The translations under genes and the position numbers were made by a program. The notes under the pieces are model-generated. The model saw nothing but the letters and a program-made list of their open reading frames with translations, was not told the DNA's origin and made no database searches. From Mytilus californianus (taxonomy: Eukaryota > Mollusca > Bivalvia > Mytilida > Mytilidae), in assembly GCF_021869535.1 (NCBI RefSeq), contig NW_026262679.1, positions 82,271,143 to 82,335,142 of the forward strand: a DNA stretch of 64,000 bases, given 5' to 3'. This document shows positions 1 through 10,455 of the stretch, in pieces. Within the stretch, counting starts at the first letter, position 1. Each line of letters starts with the position of its first letter.

Positions 1-817
1 GGTCCAGAAACGGTTATATTTGCCAGTCATGTCCTAAACTGAAAGATATTTGTCCTAAAAGCAGGATTGGGATTTAGGACAAATCAATTTTTTTTACAGA
101 AATTAAATCATTTCATTTGAGATCGGGGTTTCTTTATCACCATTTTGCAATTGTTTTTGTTTTGTTATCCCTTTCCTGAAATAAAACTGCCACTCTGGTA
201 TAGTATGATAATCCTGAGGGCCCTCCCAATAACCATATTAATGCCTCTGGGAAATATCAAAAGAAACTTTAGCAATGTCTGAGAAATTTAACATTTTGAG
301 TCATTAAATTCATTTCAGTTTTAAACTGTTGCATTCAATTAACTGTTCTAGGACATTTTTAGAAAAACGGGGCAGAAAATTCATGAAGTAAACGAAAGTC
401 AAAACAAGATTGTTGATGCTATAATGAATCTAGTGTGAATAATTTTGACAGTTTGAAAAAGGGGCCTAACTTCATCTCAAAATGACTGAAATTGGGTAAA
501 AAAATTTCCGGATCCTTGCCAGACTGACCCCTTGGACATGGTCCAGTAATTGAATAACTTATTAGCAGTTTTCTGCTTTGATAGTATCTACTTGTGATAG
601 ATCAATGATATTTTGTATAAAAGTTTATTACTTTCAGTATGATGACTATTTTGAGACCCTGGCCCCTTGGACATGGTCAAGTGACTGAATTAATTAGCAT
701 TTTAGCAATTTTCATTTTTTAAAAGTTTTCTGCTTAAAGATGTTCACCTGAGAAGCCAAACATTTCTTGAATTAAACTTTTTTTCTTAACCTGATTTTCG
801 GTTTTATATGACATTAA

Positions 818-1832
818 GAAAGTAATTGGTGAAGAAAAAATCAAATGGTGGTGCACTTTGTCTAAAAGAGGGACGAAAGATACTAGAGGGACAGTCAAAC
901 TCATAGATCGAAAACAAACTGACAACGCCATGGCCAAAAATAAAAAGACAAACAGACAAATAATAGAACAGATGACAGAACATAGAAGAACTAAAGACTA
1001 AGCAACACAAACCCCACCAAAAACTGGGGGTGATCTCAGGTGCTCCGGAAGGGTAAGCAGATCCTGCTCCACATGTGGCACCCGTCGTGTTGCTTATGTT
1101 TTTACAAATCCGATAAATAGTCTAATTTGGTAGGTCACATTCGTGAAAAGAGAAGGGTATTGTAGTTACGACATAAGGAACATATCCGATATCATCTGTG
1201 AAATGGTTATTCCATAATGATCAACCAACTCGTGATGGTGTCCGTAAAATTTACGAAGGGATGATTTCAACTTCACCATTTGGAACTCTTGGTTTGATAG
1301 CTTCCTTGTGAGCAGCAATCCTCTATCAAGGAAATCATGATAGGAAATACAAGCCCGGGAATATCGTATCAATTGGGAGATATATACTCTGTATGCAGGC
1401 GCTGCTGGAATGTTGCTACATAGAAATGGAAAGTTCACAATTGGGAAGCTGAAATCATCTCTTTTGTCGTAAAGTTTTGTTTTCAATCGACCCTCATTGT
1501 CAATTTCTAGATGTAAGTCAAGATATGAGGCAGACTTAACTGTATCTGTAGTATCCTTTATCTCTAGTTCGATGGGATAGATTCGGTCAACATAGTCACC
1601 AAATTTTGTATTATTTAGTGAGAGAACATCATCTATATAGCGGAACGTAAAGTTAAAGGATATTGCTAACTTCTTATCTTTCTTCCTAAGAAGTTCCTGT
1701 ATGAAGTCAGCCTAATTAATTAGTTGATATATATGTAACCTAGGTCATGGTCAAGTGACTTTGAATTAATTTTTGGGTTTATAGGACTACGAAAGTAATT
1801 GGTGAAGAAAAAATCATATAGCGGTGCACTTT
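818..1832 (-). mobile_element. Retroelement 3' tail between 42-bp direct repeats
   Basis: A fragment containing the end of a reverse transcriptase ORF (1166-1711, minus strand) and its 3' tail. It lies between two near-identical 42-bp direct repeats, 818-859 and 1791-1832, both containing GTAATTGGTGAAGAAAAAAT. The repeats could be LTR-like terminal repeats, as in Penelope-like elements, or duplicated flank. The element is 5' truncated and not functional. Confidence 0.55.
1166..1711 (-). pseudogene. Reverse transcriptase fragment (C-terminal part)
   Basis: The minus strand is open for about 180 codons from 1711 down to the stop near 1166. It begins just after an in-frame TAG, so the 5' part has been lost. 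The segment FRYIDDVLSLNN (about 1610-1645) is an RT motif C, where YIDD is the catalytic aspartate box. It is followed by a SYLDL motif and the stretch LKTKLYDKRDD, which I recognise from RT-domain proteins that are abundant in bivalve genomes. The fingers, the earlier palm motifs and any endonuclease domain are absent. Assignment to Penelope-like versus other non-LTR elements is uncertain. This is a dead fragment. Confidence 0.75.
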
Positions 1833-2684
1833 TTTTTTCGCTACAGGTATTTGAAAGTACCCCATTTTAATTATTTTCCCATTTTTCATCAATTTTTACC
1901 CATTTTGGGGCTATTATCATGAAAAAAATCACTAAATATTTTTCATACTCTTGCTTAGGATGAAGTTGATCAACCTGAATGAATTTAACTTATAAAAAAA
2001 CCTATAGGTTGGTGTTAATATTAGAAAGTTTTATAATTTTTTTTTTTTATTTCGTGTCAAATTAACCATGCTGTCAATTTTGTCAATTTGGGATTTTTTT
2101 CTTTTATTTAGAACAAAAAGCATTATTTCAAGTTCTTTGTTACAAATGATTGAAAAAATACATATCTAAGAATTTTGAAAAGAAAAAAATTATATGGTAT
2201 GTACATACTTTTGGTAAAATCATTTCTTTGTACCCCTCTTATTTTCCCAACATTTTGGCTGATGACTGACCGGATTGGTTGTAAAATTTGAAAATTATAT
2301 TGCTCAAAAAAGAGTCAAAACCTACTTTTTGTAAGTACACAATTATTTCACAGAGTTTAGTTTGATTATAATATTTTTCAAATTAATATTTTCCACTTGT
2401 ATCACATGTTTTGGAAATAATTCCAAAACGAGATTTCAACGAGACTGAAACATCCTTAAGTTAGATTGATGGGAACTTAACTTACAACAATATTTTGTAT
2501 AAAGTTACATTACTGTCTGTACATCTCAGTTTGTCAACCATTTTCAGGTCCTGCCCACTAGATCATGGTCCAGCGACTGAATAAATGTTGCTGTCCACCA
2601 GATTGTTTTTTTTTTTTAATTTTATGCCGACTGGCAAGACAGATCTGTGTCAACAGTTTATCTATAAAATTTGATTGTTTGTTA

Positions 2685-3473
2685 GAAACAGAAATTAACA
2701 AAGAAAATATAAGGTTTTGCTTATATTTGTATTAATTTGCTAAAAAGATTAAAAAAAAAAAGGGGGGGTGAATATGACGATGTAATACAGCAATCAAATG
2801 TCAAGGAAAAAATAAAAAAGTGCTTGAACCACAGTCATGTCAGTAATTTTATTTTTTGATTTTCAGTAATATATGTTTAATTTTTTCCTATTGATGAATA
2901 TAATGTGGTATGATTGCTAATGAGACAATTCTCCATCAATTAAATGTCATTGAAGTTAGCAACTAAAGGTCACTGTACGGTCTTCAACAATGATGATTAT
3001 GTATGGCATTTTAACATCCAGCTGCAATTAATTATAAACTAAATGCATATTCAGAATATTTAAGAACCTGTTTATGTAATATGAATATTAACCTGCTTTG
3101 TACTAGATTGACACAATGAGCCTGATTTTTAACATGCTAATTCACAACAACGAGCTAAACACCAAACTGCATAGCAAGCTATAAGATGCCTGAAAATGGC
3201 TTTTAACTCATCAGAGTGATACAAAACACAAAAACAACATTTAAAAAAGATACATACATTTTAGTACTGAAAGATAGTTGAACATTAGGCCAATAACTAC
3301 TAATGCTATTCCTAATCTATGGTAAATATTACGTCACAAACGCCAAACAAATCATAAATCTATGGCAATTTTTTGTTTTCTCGAAATCAGCTATGGCAGA
3401 TTTTGATATAACGTAATTTCCGGGAAAAAGAGTGAACTATAACGTCCACGCCGCTGCTATAAACAATGACAGT
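2685..3473. other. Non-coding stretch, nothing clear
   Basis: AT-rich sequence with a poly-A/poly-G run near 2750-2770. No exon or element ends are recognised. A short piece near 2890-3010 (GAGACAATTCTCCATC) resembles the D1 dispersed repeat seen at 36775. Confidence 0.5.
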
Positions 3474-3654
3474 CAGTGTTCTTCCCAGGGCCTTATAGCA
3501 TCAGGGTAATGTGATGCTATATTGCTTGAATGTGATGCTGTTAAAATGATTTCTTTATAGAAAGTGTTATGGATGTGATGCTATAAATTCTAGAAATATG
3601 AGTATTTCATTGTTTTTACCAGGATGCTATATGAAATTTGTAGGGAGAACACTG
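3474..3654. mobile_element. Short TIR element, possibly hAT-like MITE
   Basis: The left end CAGTGTTCTTCCC and right end GGGAGAACACTG are inverted complements with small differences. The ~180-bp interior repeats the motif GATGCTAT. CAGTG termini are typical of hAT elements, but no 8-bp target duplication is visible, so the class is tentative. Confidence 0.4.
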
Positions 3655-4760
3655 CCGGTTTTGTTATATAGAAGAAAAGAAAAGGCCTATTTTCAAGGAC
3701 CCTAATCCATAAATTAAATGATATTTCAGAACTCGGGTTTACGGTAACCAAAATCCCTGCAAACGAGAAGATGTACTCATTTGATTCGGATGATATATAT
3801 ATGCACTGATCACGTTAATAAAAGGGTCATCTAGATTTATCTTTGTCAACCTGTCTTTACGTCCCGTATTGAATAAATTTTGTTTATATGTCAGGTTTTC
3901 AGATACTTCACTTGGTCTTTTTGCTTCTTTTGATGTATGTATCTAACCTTATGGTTCACCATAAACTAGGGTAGTTTGACATATATTTACATAAGTCTCT
4001 GCAAGTGAAGTTTTTTTTTCTGGAGATGGTGACAACGTGACATATCTATACTATATCTATCAACCAAACCTCAGTTAAATATTGCCATCGGATACTGTAA
4101 CACTGCTGTCAGTCAGATAACCGAGGACATATCAGTTAGCAATCTTGTGTTAATTGTAAACATGTATAGACCAAGAGGTTCTCAAGAGCCTGAATTGCGC
4201 ATCTAGTAAGCCATGCCCAATAAGGTTATGAATCTATGCCAAAAGTTTCACCAGTAATAGGTGTAAGAGGACGACCATTTGATATTCCTGGGGGGAGGAA
4301 GATTTTATTCTTTATTTTCACTTCTTATTAAGTCGGTTTTTTTTCCCCGCGCAATCATCTATTTTCGACATTTTTTACATCTAAATACTGCGTTGTATGG
4401 CATGTATGGAGAACAAATTATTTTTTCCCCCCTGAAATGGGCCCTATTATTAAGTCCCCTACCCGCAAAGCTGAAAGAGACTTTAGGTTCGCACTACGTC
4501 CGTCTGTCTCTCTGTCTGTCCATTCGTCCGTCTGTTATCAGTCCTGTATTTTGTTCAAGGTTATGGTTATCTTTCTGATATTGTTTGACATCTTAACCCC
4601 TTGTTTTATTAATTTTGTATTTATATTGTGTCATAGATCAAATTTATTCGTTCAGTGTATGTTTATTAGTTTTTGTTAATATGTCATTTGATTGAGTAAA
4701 GCCATTTCAATTGATATTTTATAGTGTGTCTTTCTATGTTGTGATGTTACACTATTGTTT
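3655..4760. other. Non-coding stretch, no gene recognised
   Basis: Contains short open frames around 4279-4680 but nothing resembling a conserved protein. A CGTCCGTCTGTC stretch near 4496-4530 looks like the head of a degraded dispersed repeat. Confidence 0.45.
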
Positions 4761-4764
4761 CAGG

Positions 4765-6245
4765 TTGGGTAAAGGCGCCTATTAAAACGTTTAATTCCGC
4801 CCCATTTGTTTTTCACCTGTCCTAAGTCAGGAACCTGATATTCAGTGGTTGTCATTTGTGGATGTGGTTCATAAGTGTTTCTCATTTTTAGCTCACCGGG
4901 GCCCAAAGGGCCCCATGTGAGCTTATGCCATCACTTGGCGTCCGTCGTCTGTCGTCGTAAACTATTTCAAAAATCTTCTCCTCTGAAACTACTGGGCCAA
5001 ATACCTTCAAACTTTAACAAAATGTTTCTTAGGGTATCTAGTTTATAAATTGTATCCGAAGTTTTGATCCATCGACAAACATGGCCGCCATGGTTAAAAA
5101 TAGAACATAGGGGTCAAATGCAGTTTTTGGCTTATCTCTCAAAAACTAAAGCTTTTAGAGCAAATCTGACATCAGGTAAAATTGTTCAATTGGTCAAGAT
5201 CTATCAGCTCTGAAATTTTCAGACGAATCGAACAACCCATTGTTGGGTTGCTGCCACCGAATTGGTAGTTTTAACAAAATTTTGCAGTTTTTTGTTATTA
5301 TTTTGAATATTATTATAGATATATATAAACTGTAAGCAGCAATAATGTTCAGCAAAGTAAGATCTACAAAAAAGTTTATATGACCATAATTGTCAATTGA
5401 CCCCTTAAGGAGTTATTGCCCTTTAAAAACAATTTTACACAATTTGTTCATCAAGTTTGCTAACATTTAAAAATCTTCTCCTCTGAAACTACTGGGCCAA
5501 ATACCTTCAAACTTTAACTTAATGTTCCTTAGGGTATCTTAATTATAAATTTTATCCGAAGTTTGTATCCATCGACAAACATGGCTGCCATGGCTAAAAA
5601 TAGAACATAAGGGTCAAATGCAGTTTTTGGCTTATATCTCAAAAACTAAATCTTTTAGAGCAAATGTGATATGGGGTAAAATTGTTTAATTGGTCAAGAT
5701 CTATCGGCCCTGAAATTTTCAGATGAATCGAACAACCCATTGTTGGGTTGCTGCCACCGAATTGGTAGTTTTAACAAAATTTTGCAGTTTTTTGTTACTA
5801 TTTTGAATATTATTATAGATATATATAAACTGTAAGCAGCAATAATGTTCAGCAAAGTAAGATCTACAAAAAAGTTTATATGACCATAATTGTCAATTGA
5901 CCCCTTAAGGAGTTATTGCCCTTTAAAGACAATTTTACACAATTTGTTCATCAAGTTTGCTAACATTTAAAATTCTTCTCCTCTGAAATACAGGTGAGCG
6001 ATTCAGGCTCTTGAGAGCCTCTTGTTTATATAGATTAGACCGTTGGTTTTCCTGTTTGAATGGTTTTACACTAGTCATTTTTTGGGACCCTTTATAGCTT
6101 GCTATTCCGTGTGAGCCAAGGCTCCGTGTTGAAGGCCATACTTTAACCTATAATGGTTTACTTTTACAAATTGTGACTTGGATGGAGAGTTGTCTCATTG
6201 GCACTCATACGACATCTTCTTATATCTGTTAATCAGTTTTCCCAA
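4765..6245. repeat. Dispersed repeat D1, split by an H1 insertion
   Basis: Bases 4765-4889 and 6025-6245 together are the reverse complement of 36775-37120. Typical text is TTGGATGGAGAGTTGTCTCA, matched by TGAGACAACTCTCCATCCAA at the other locus. The H1 element at 4890 sits inside an oligo-T tract of the repeat. Further D1 pieces lie at 39785-40085 and 50430-50605. Function and class are unknown. Confidence 0.7.
4890..6024 (+). mobile_element. H1 element (hairpin-headed, Helentron-like)
   Basis: The head is a strong hairpin, AGCTCAC...GTGAGCT with GGGCCC/GGGCCC inside (4890-4923). The tail is CAGGTGAGCG followed by a terminal hairpin AGGCTCTTGAGAGCCT. The head CTCACC is complementary to the tail GGTGAG. 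Two ~501-bp direct repeats fill the interior (from ~4969 and ~5470). No coding capacity. Confidence 0.75.
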
Positions 6246-6423
6246 CTTTTTTTGGTTATGCTTGAGGATTATGATTTGATATTTGGTATATAAATTTATC
6301 ATATATTGATATAAGAAGATGTGGTATGAGTGCAAACGAGACGACTCTCCATCCACGATACTCCAAAATAAATGCGAACAGATCATAGTATTCATTAACA
6401 ACATTATTCCATACTTCCACCCA

Positions 6424-6745
6424 ACGACGTTTTAATACGTTAAACAATGTTTTAATGCGTTAAACGATGTTTTAATGCGTTCAATAATGTTTTAACGCGT
6501 TAAATAAAGTTATGTAAAGTAATTGTGTTGAATTTAACACATTAAATGTGATTCATAATGACACATGTGGCAAGTGCGACGGGTATTTTATCGCGATAAA
6601 CATATATTTAACTTACGGGTTAAATCTCAAACTTAATCGTTGCAAAGTTTTACGCGTTAAATATATTGATTTCTAACATGTTAAAACTATTTATCGCATT
6701 AAATGTGATTTTATCGTGTTAAATGTTAATGCGTTACTTTATCGG
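6424..6745. repeat. Degenerate GTTAAA-motif region
   Basis: About a dozen variants of a motif near GCGTTAAA (ACGTTAAAC, ACGCGTTAAA, GGGTTAAAT, GTGTTAAATG), some on the complementary strand as TTTAACGC. Spacing is irregular, roughly 20-40 bp, with no clean unit length. Function unknown. Confidence 0.5.
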
Positions 6746-7039
6746 GTTTTTGATATGAACGGCCTTTCATACACTTCCTTACTAAGAAAATTTTATGGTT
6801 GTCATCACAATTTGGTTGACCATTATTCAATTTTCATTTCACAAATGGTTGTACATATGCTCCCAATGTCGTACCTCTAATCCGTTTTTCTTGTACTGGC
6901 TTTTACTTAACAGCAGCTTTTCCGTTACCTTTGGACATTTCCACTTGTTTAAAGGCAACTTTGAAATCATTGGTCAGATATGTACTGTTTGGTCCTCCAT
7001 TTGCAGAAAATCTACCATTGACTTGAAAACTAGAAATCT

Positions 7040-7185
7040 GCCATAGATTAGGAAACTAAAAATTTGCCATAGATTAGGATTGTAAAAAATCTGTCATAGA
7101 TTTGGGATGGCATGCCGTCATATTTTCCATAGATTAGGAATCTGCCATAGATCTGGTACCCACCATAGATTTGGTTCTTACAAAA
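7040..7185. repeat. CCATAGATT(A/T)GG motif cluster
   Basis: Six variants of CCATAGATTAGG in ~145 bp, upstream of the KH-b exon. The same cluster precedes KH-b in copies B (13305-13435) and C (20045-20180). The antisense strand is open here only because of the repeat. Confidence 0.6.
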
Positions 7186-7343
7186 AAAGGTCAATTCATA
7201 ACACTTCTCATAATGAAAATTCACAAGAAAAAAGATTTTACAGGTAGAAAAATGGTGAGGAATACCATGGGTATTGATTTTTTGCTGAAAAATGAAATTT
7301 TTTACTTTAAAAATATTATTAGTTCTCTTTAACTTCATTACAG

Positions 7344-7523
7344 AAAAGAAAGTGCCAAACAGTAGCAGAAGAAGTAAGAAAAACCCATCACAAATATATC
7401 ACAGAACCGAGAAACCGTAGTATGTATGATCAGATACTGAAAGAAACGGAAGGGATCAATGTTGTTTCATTAATTGCTGAGATAGAAATAACCCTGGGAG
7501 CAAATACCATGGTGCATTCAGAG
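7344..7523 (+). CDS. Vigilin-like KH-b exon, copy A
   Basis: 180 nt, 60 codons, phase 0 at both ends, bounded by a CATTACAG acceptor and a GTAAGC donor. The N-terminal half (KRKCQTVAEEVRKTHHKY) matches the start of the vigilin KH domain that follows KH-a in animal vigilins. The RNA-binding GXXG loop (VIGPKG in human) is replaced by ITEPRN. The second half of the KH fold is barely recognisable. In copy A no KH-a exon precedes it within the window. It may be a diverged paralogous exon or a pseudo-exon with an open frame; I cannot tell which. Confidence 0.65.
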
Positions 7524-8486
7524 GTAAGCTATTCATAGAGAGGTCATCTTAGATAGAAATGTTATGAGAATATATAATTGCTGGAGAGAAAATGGTTCAT
7601 TATTTTTGCTATAAGATAAGTCGAATGTTTTCAAGATTGGAAAATGTCTTAAAAGATACTCTGTCAATGTCATTGACACAGAAAACACAAATGGTATTCA
7701 GAAATCATCAACGCTGTCTGATTTAAATGTTGAGAACTTTGCTAAGGGCTGGTCCAGAGATAAATGTATCATGGGGGATATGAGGTACTTTTTAAAAGCA
7801 TTTTGCATCTTGTACATGCCTTTTGTTTACTGACAGTCAGGTGAAATAGAGTGCACACATTTTTCATTTTATATATTATTTCTTTCAAGATCGAGTTAAA
7901 GTATGTTTTTGGTTGAAATTTGTATAGAAAATTGAGTGACTTGGATGGAAAATTACCCAAACATAACATTAAAAGTGATTGTAATTTTAAAAGTTTGTAA
8001 TCACTATACATCAGTGTTTTCAATAAGAGCCTGCAACCATCTAAATCCGCCTTCTATTGCGTGTATTGTGCCTGCAATTAATTTATTGACAAAAATATGA
8101 CATATATGCACTTTGTGTGTTCAGGATCTGTCGTACATCTTTTTTCTACTAACTGGTTCCGAATTGTCGGCCAAATTCGTAAATAATACAAAAGTAGATG
8201 TAAACCAGTTTCAAATATTTTGAGCGTTTGAAACAAAGCGATTAAATCTGTAAAACTGGAGATTGATGTTGACGAGGGTATTTTAGACATTACATTTTTA
8301 TCCATTTTTTTGCATTTATCATGTTTGTCTATTATCTTAAACTATAAAAGATAAAAAGACACTAAATATAGTAGAAATGATCAGCAAGAAGAGATCTACA
8401 AATGATTTTAGGCCTCTAGTTTTATATAGTTTTTAAAATAACTAATTTAGCTTCAGCTTTTCTTTAATTTAGACTTTATTTTTTAG

Positions 8487-8702
8487 GGGAATCTTTCCCT
8501 TGAGAGACTACAGGTGCCAAAAAAATATCATCCCTACATATGTGGACCAAAAAATGAAAACATTCACAGACTGATGAAAGAGACATGTGCCAAAATTAAA
8601 GTACCCCCACAGAGTGTAATGAAAGATGAGATCGTTATATCAGGTGATAAAGATGGTGTGGCTAAATGCAAAGATGAAATTATGAGAATTTATATGGATA
8701 AG
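8487..8702 (+). CDS. Vigilin-like KH-a exon, copy A
   Basis: 216 nt, 72 codons, phase 0 at both ends. The acceptor is TTTTTTAG at 8486 and the donor GTAAAT at 8703. The translated core includes VPKKYHPYICGPKNENIHRL, then KVPPQSV and DEIVISGDKDGVAKCK. It aligns through its whole length with the vigilin KH domain that reads HPFIAGPYNRL and IPPPSV in human, a domain that naturally lacks a canonical GXXG loop. Vigilin is a cytoplasmic multi-KH protein that binds RNA and translating ribosomes. KH-a here looks undamaged. Its natural next exon is KH-b at 13608, 4.9 kb downstream. Confidence 0.8.
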
Positions 8703-8945
8703 GTAAATATACATTTAATTAGATATTTGAATTCTCACAATATAATTTGGTTTTGATTTGTAGTCTGGTTTAAGTGTCAAAAGTGTCACTTTAATAACTG
8801 TAAGGCCACAGTTTTTAAGATATCAATATGAATTTGTTTTGTAGATCTGACACAAATATTCAAGTTTTTTGCAGTATATCTTAACCTTGACATCATATAA
8901 AAGTACATGTAGTTAAGGTCATGACATGTTATTGACACAATTTTT

Positions 8946-10360
8946 GTCTCACCTTTTCGTCGTGGAAAGCATGACGGATTGCTTTTACGGTGACAGCTGC
9001 GGCATTGTCGGCGTCAACAATTGTTAAGTTTTCTGCTTAAGTCAGTTTGATAGGAACTACTTGTGTTAGATCATTGATATTTAATATAAAGATTCAGTAC
9101 ATATCAGTTTGATGACTATTTTGGAGGCACTGACCTAAGGGTCCAGAAACGGTTATATTTGCCAGTCATGTCCTTAACTGAAAGCTATTTGTCCTAAAAG
9201 AAAGATTGGGATTTAGGACAAATCAATTTTTTACAGAAATTAAATCATTTCATTTGAGATCAGGATTTCTTTATCACCATTTTGCAATTGTTTTTGTTTT
9301 GTTATCCCTTTCCTGAAATAAAACTGCCACTCTGGTATAGTATGATAATCCTGAGGGCCCTCCCAATAACCATATTAATGCCTCTGGGAAATTTCAAAAG
9401 AAACTTTAGCAATGTCTGAGAAATTTAACATTTTGAGTCATTAAATTCATTTCAGTTTTAAACTGTTGCATTCAATTAACTGTTCTAGGACATTTTTAGA
9501 AAAACAGGTCAGAAAATTCATGAAGTAAATGCGACGAAACAGTCAAAACCAGTTTGTTGATACTACAATGAATCTAGGGTGAATAATTTTGACAGTTTGA
9601 AAAAGGGGCCCAACTTCATCTCAAATGACCAAAATTTAAAAAAAGAATCTGGATTCTTGTCAGACTGACCCCTTGGACATGGTACAGTGATCGAATAATT
9701 AATTAGCAGTTTTCTGCTTTGATAGGATCTTTACTTTTTAAAACCGAAAGTGAAGTTATTGACAGCGTAATTTTGCACGAATAAACAGTCAAAGGCAGAT
9801 ATTAGTACGCTGATGTTGCACACTTCAAATGATGCACTGTCAATTTAACAGGTAACGCCAGAACATCGAATTTATATAAAAAATCAAGTTGAATATCGTT
9901 CTTGTGTCAATCATAATTTATATGATGCCCAGCTGATTACTATGGTTGCCTTTTGTTATTAAGTCTTAAGGGATTAAAATCGGGATAAGACACAAAAAAA
10001 TGTCTGGCTGGCTCAAATATTTTTTGGAAGCCCTGCTCAAAAAGTACTTTTTGTAAGTACACAATTTTTTCACAGAGTTTAGTTTGATTATAATATTTTT
10101 TAAATTAATATTTTCCACTTGTATCACATGTTTTGGAAATAATTCCCGAACGAGATTTCAACGAGACTGAAACATCAGAAGAATACATCCTTAAGTTAGA
10201 TTGATGGGAACTACTTACAATGATATTTTGAATAAAGTTATAATTACATTACTGCCAGTACATCTCAGTTTGTCGACCATTTTCAGGTCCTGCCCACTAG
10301 ATCATGGTCCAGCGACTGAATAAATAAGCAATGTTGCTGTCCACCAGATTGTCTTTTTTT
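8946..10360 (+). mobile_element. H4-type element inside unit A (3' truncated)
   Basis: Starts GTCTCACCTTTTCGTCGTGG, a variant of the H4 head. Continues with the family text TTTTCTGCTTAAGTCAGTTTGATAGGAACTACTTGTG, interrupted at 9139-10030 by other sequence. The 3' terminus (GGCGAGACATATCT type) is missing because an H5 element begins at 10361. The equivalent in copy B is 15676-17005. Confidence 0.55.
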
Positions 10361-10455
10361 GTCGAGCCTGCGACTTTTGTCACAAAAGTGAGACATAGCG
10401 ATCCTACATTCTGTTGGTGGCGTCCACAAATATTCACTCTGTGGTTAAAGTTTTT

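Larger units (their letters stand above)
1..2684. repeat. Tandem unit, copy 0 (tail only)
   Basis: Bases 1 to about 740 match 9139-9740 in copy A and 15869-16460 in copy B, starting at GGTCCAGAAACGGTTATATT. Bases ~2305-2684 match 10025-10360. The middle differs: A and B carry an unrelated stretch at 9740-10020, while copy 0 carries a retroelement tail at 818-1832. Copy 0 is visibly more diverged from A than A is from B. It ends at about 2684 with the 3' terminus of an H4 element, a terminus missing from copies A and B. The exon-bearing half of this copy lies upstream of the window. Confidence 0.8.
6771..10360 (+). repeat. Tandem unit, copy A
   Basis: Matches copy B (13041-17005) almost base for base. 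The offset is 6264 before the MITE in copy B and 6730 after it. It carries a KH-b exon (7344-7523) and a KH-a exon (8487-8702). Upstream of 6771 it diverges from B and C, which share about 270 further bases. The 3' half is an H4-type element. Confidence 0.9.

Noticed and set aside
4279-4679. Two overlapping + frames of 80-99 codons
   Set aside because: They run through a CGTCCGTCTGTC repeat-head sequence and T-rich DNA, with no recognisable domain.
7048-7338. Minus-strand 96-codon frame, repeated at 13312-13602
   Set aside because: It is antisense to the CCATAGATTAGG motif cluster and the KH-b acceptor region. The QIYG repeats in it come from that motif, and copy C has no equivalent long frame.
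7620-7785. Open + segment (SNVFKIGKCLKRYSVNV...) shared by copies A and B (14349-14515)
   Set aside because: It sits before a GTACTT that could be a donor and has a faint KH-like look (IGK). But it has no acceptor, no convincing family match, is missing from copy C, and shared sequence between recent duplicates is not evidence of coding.
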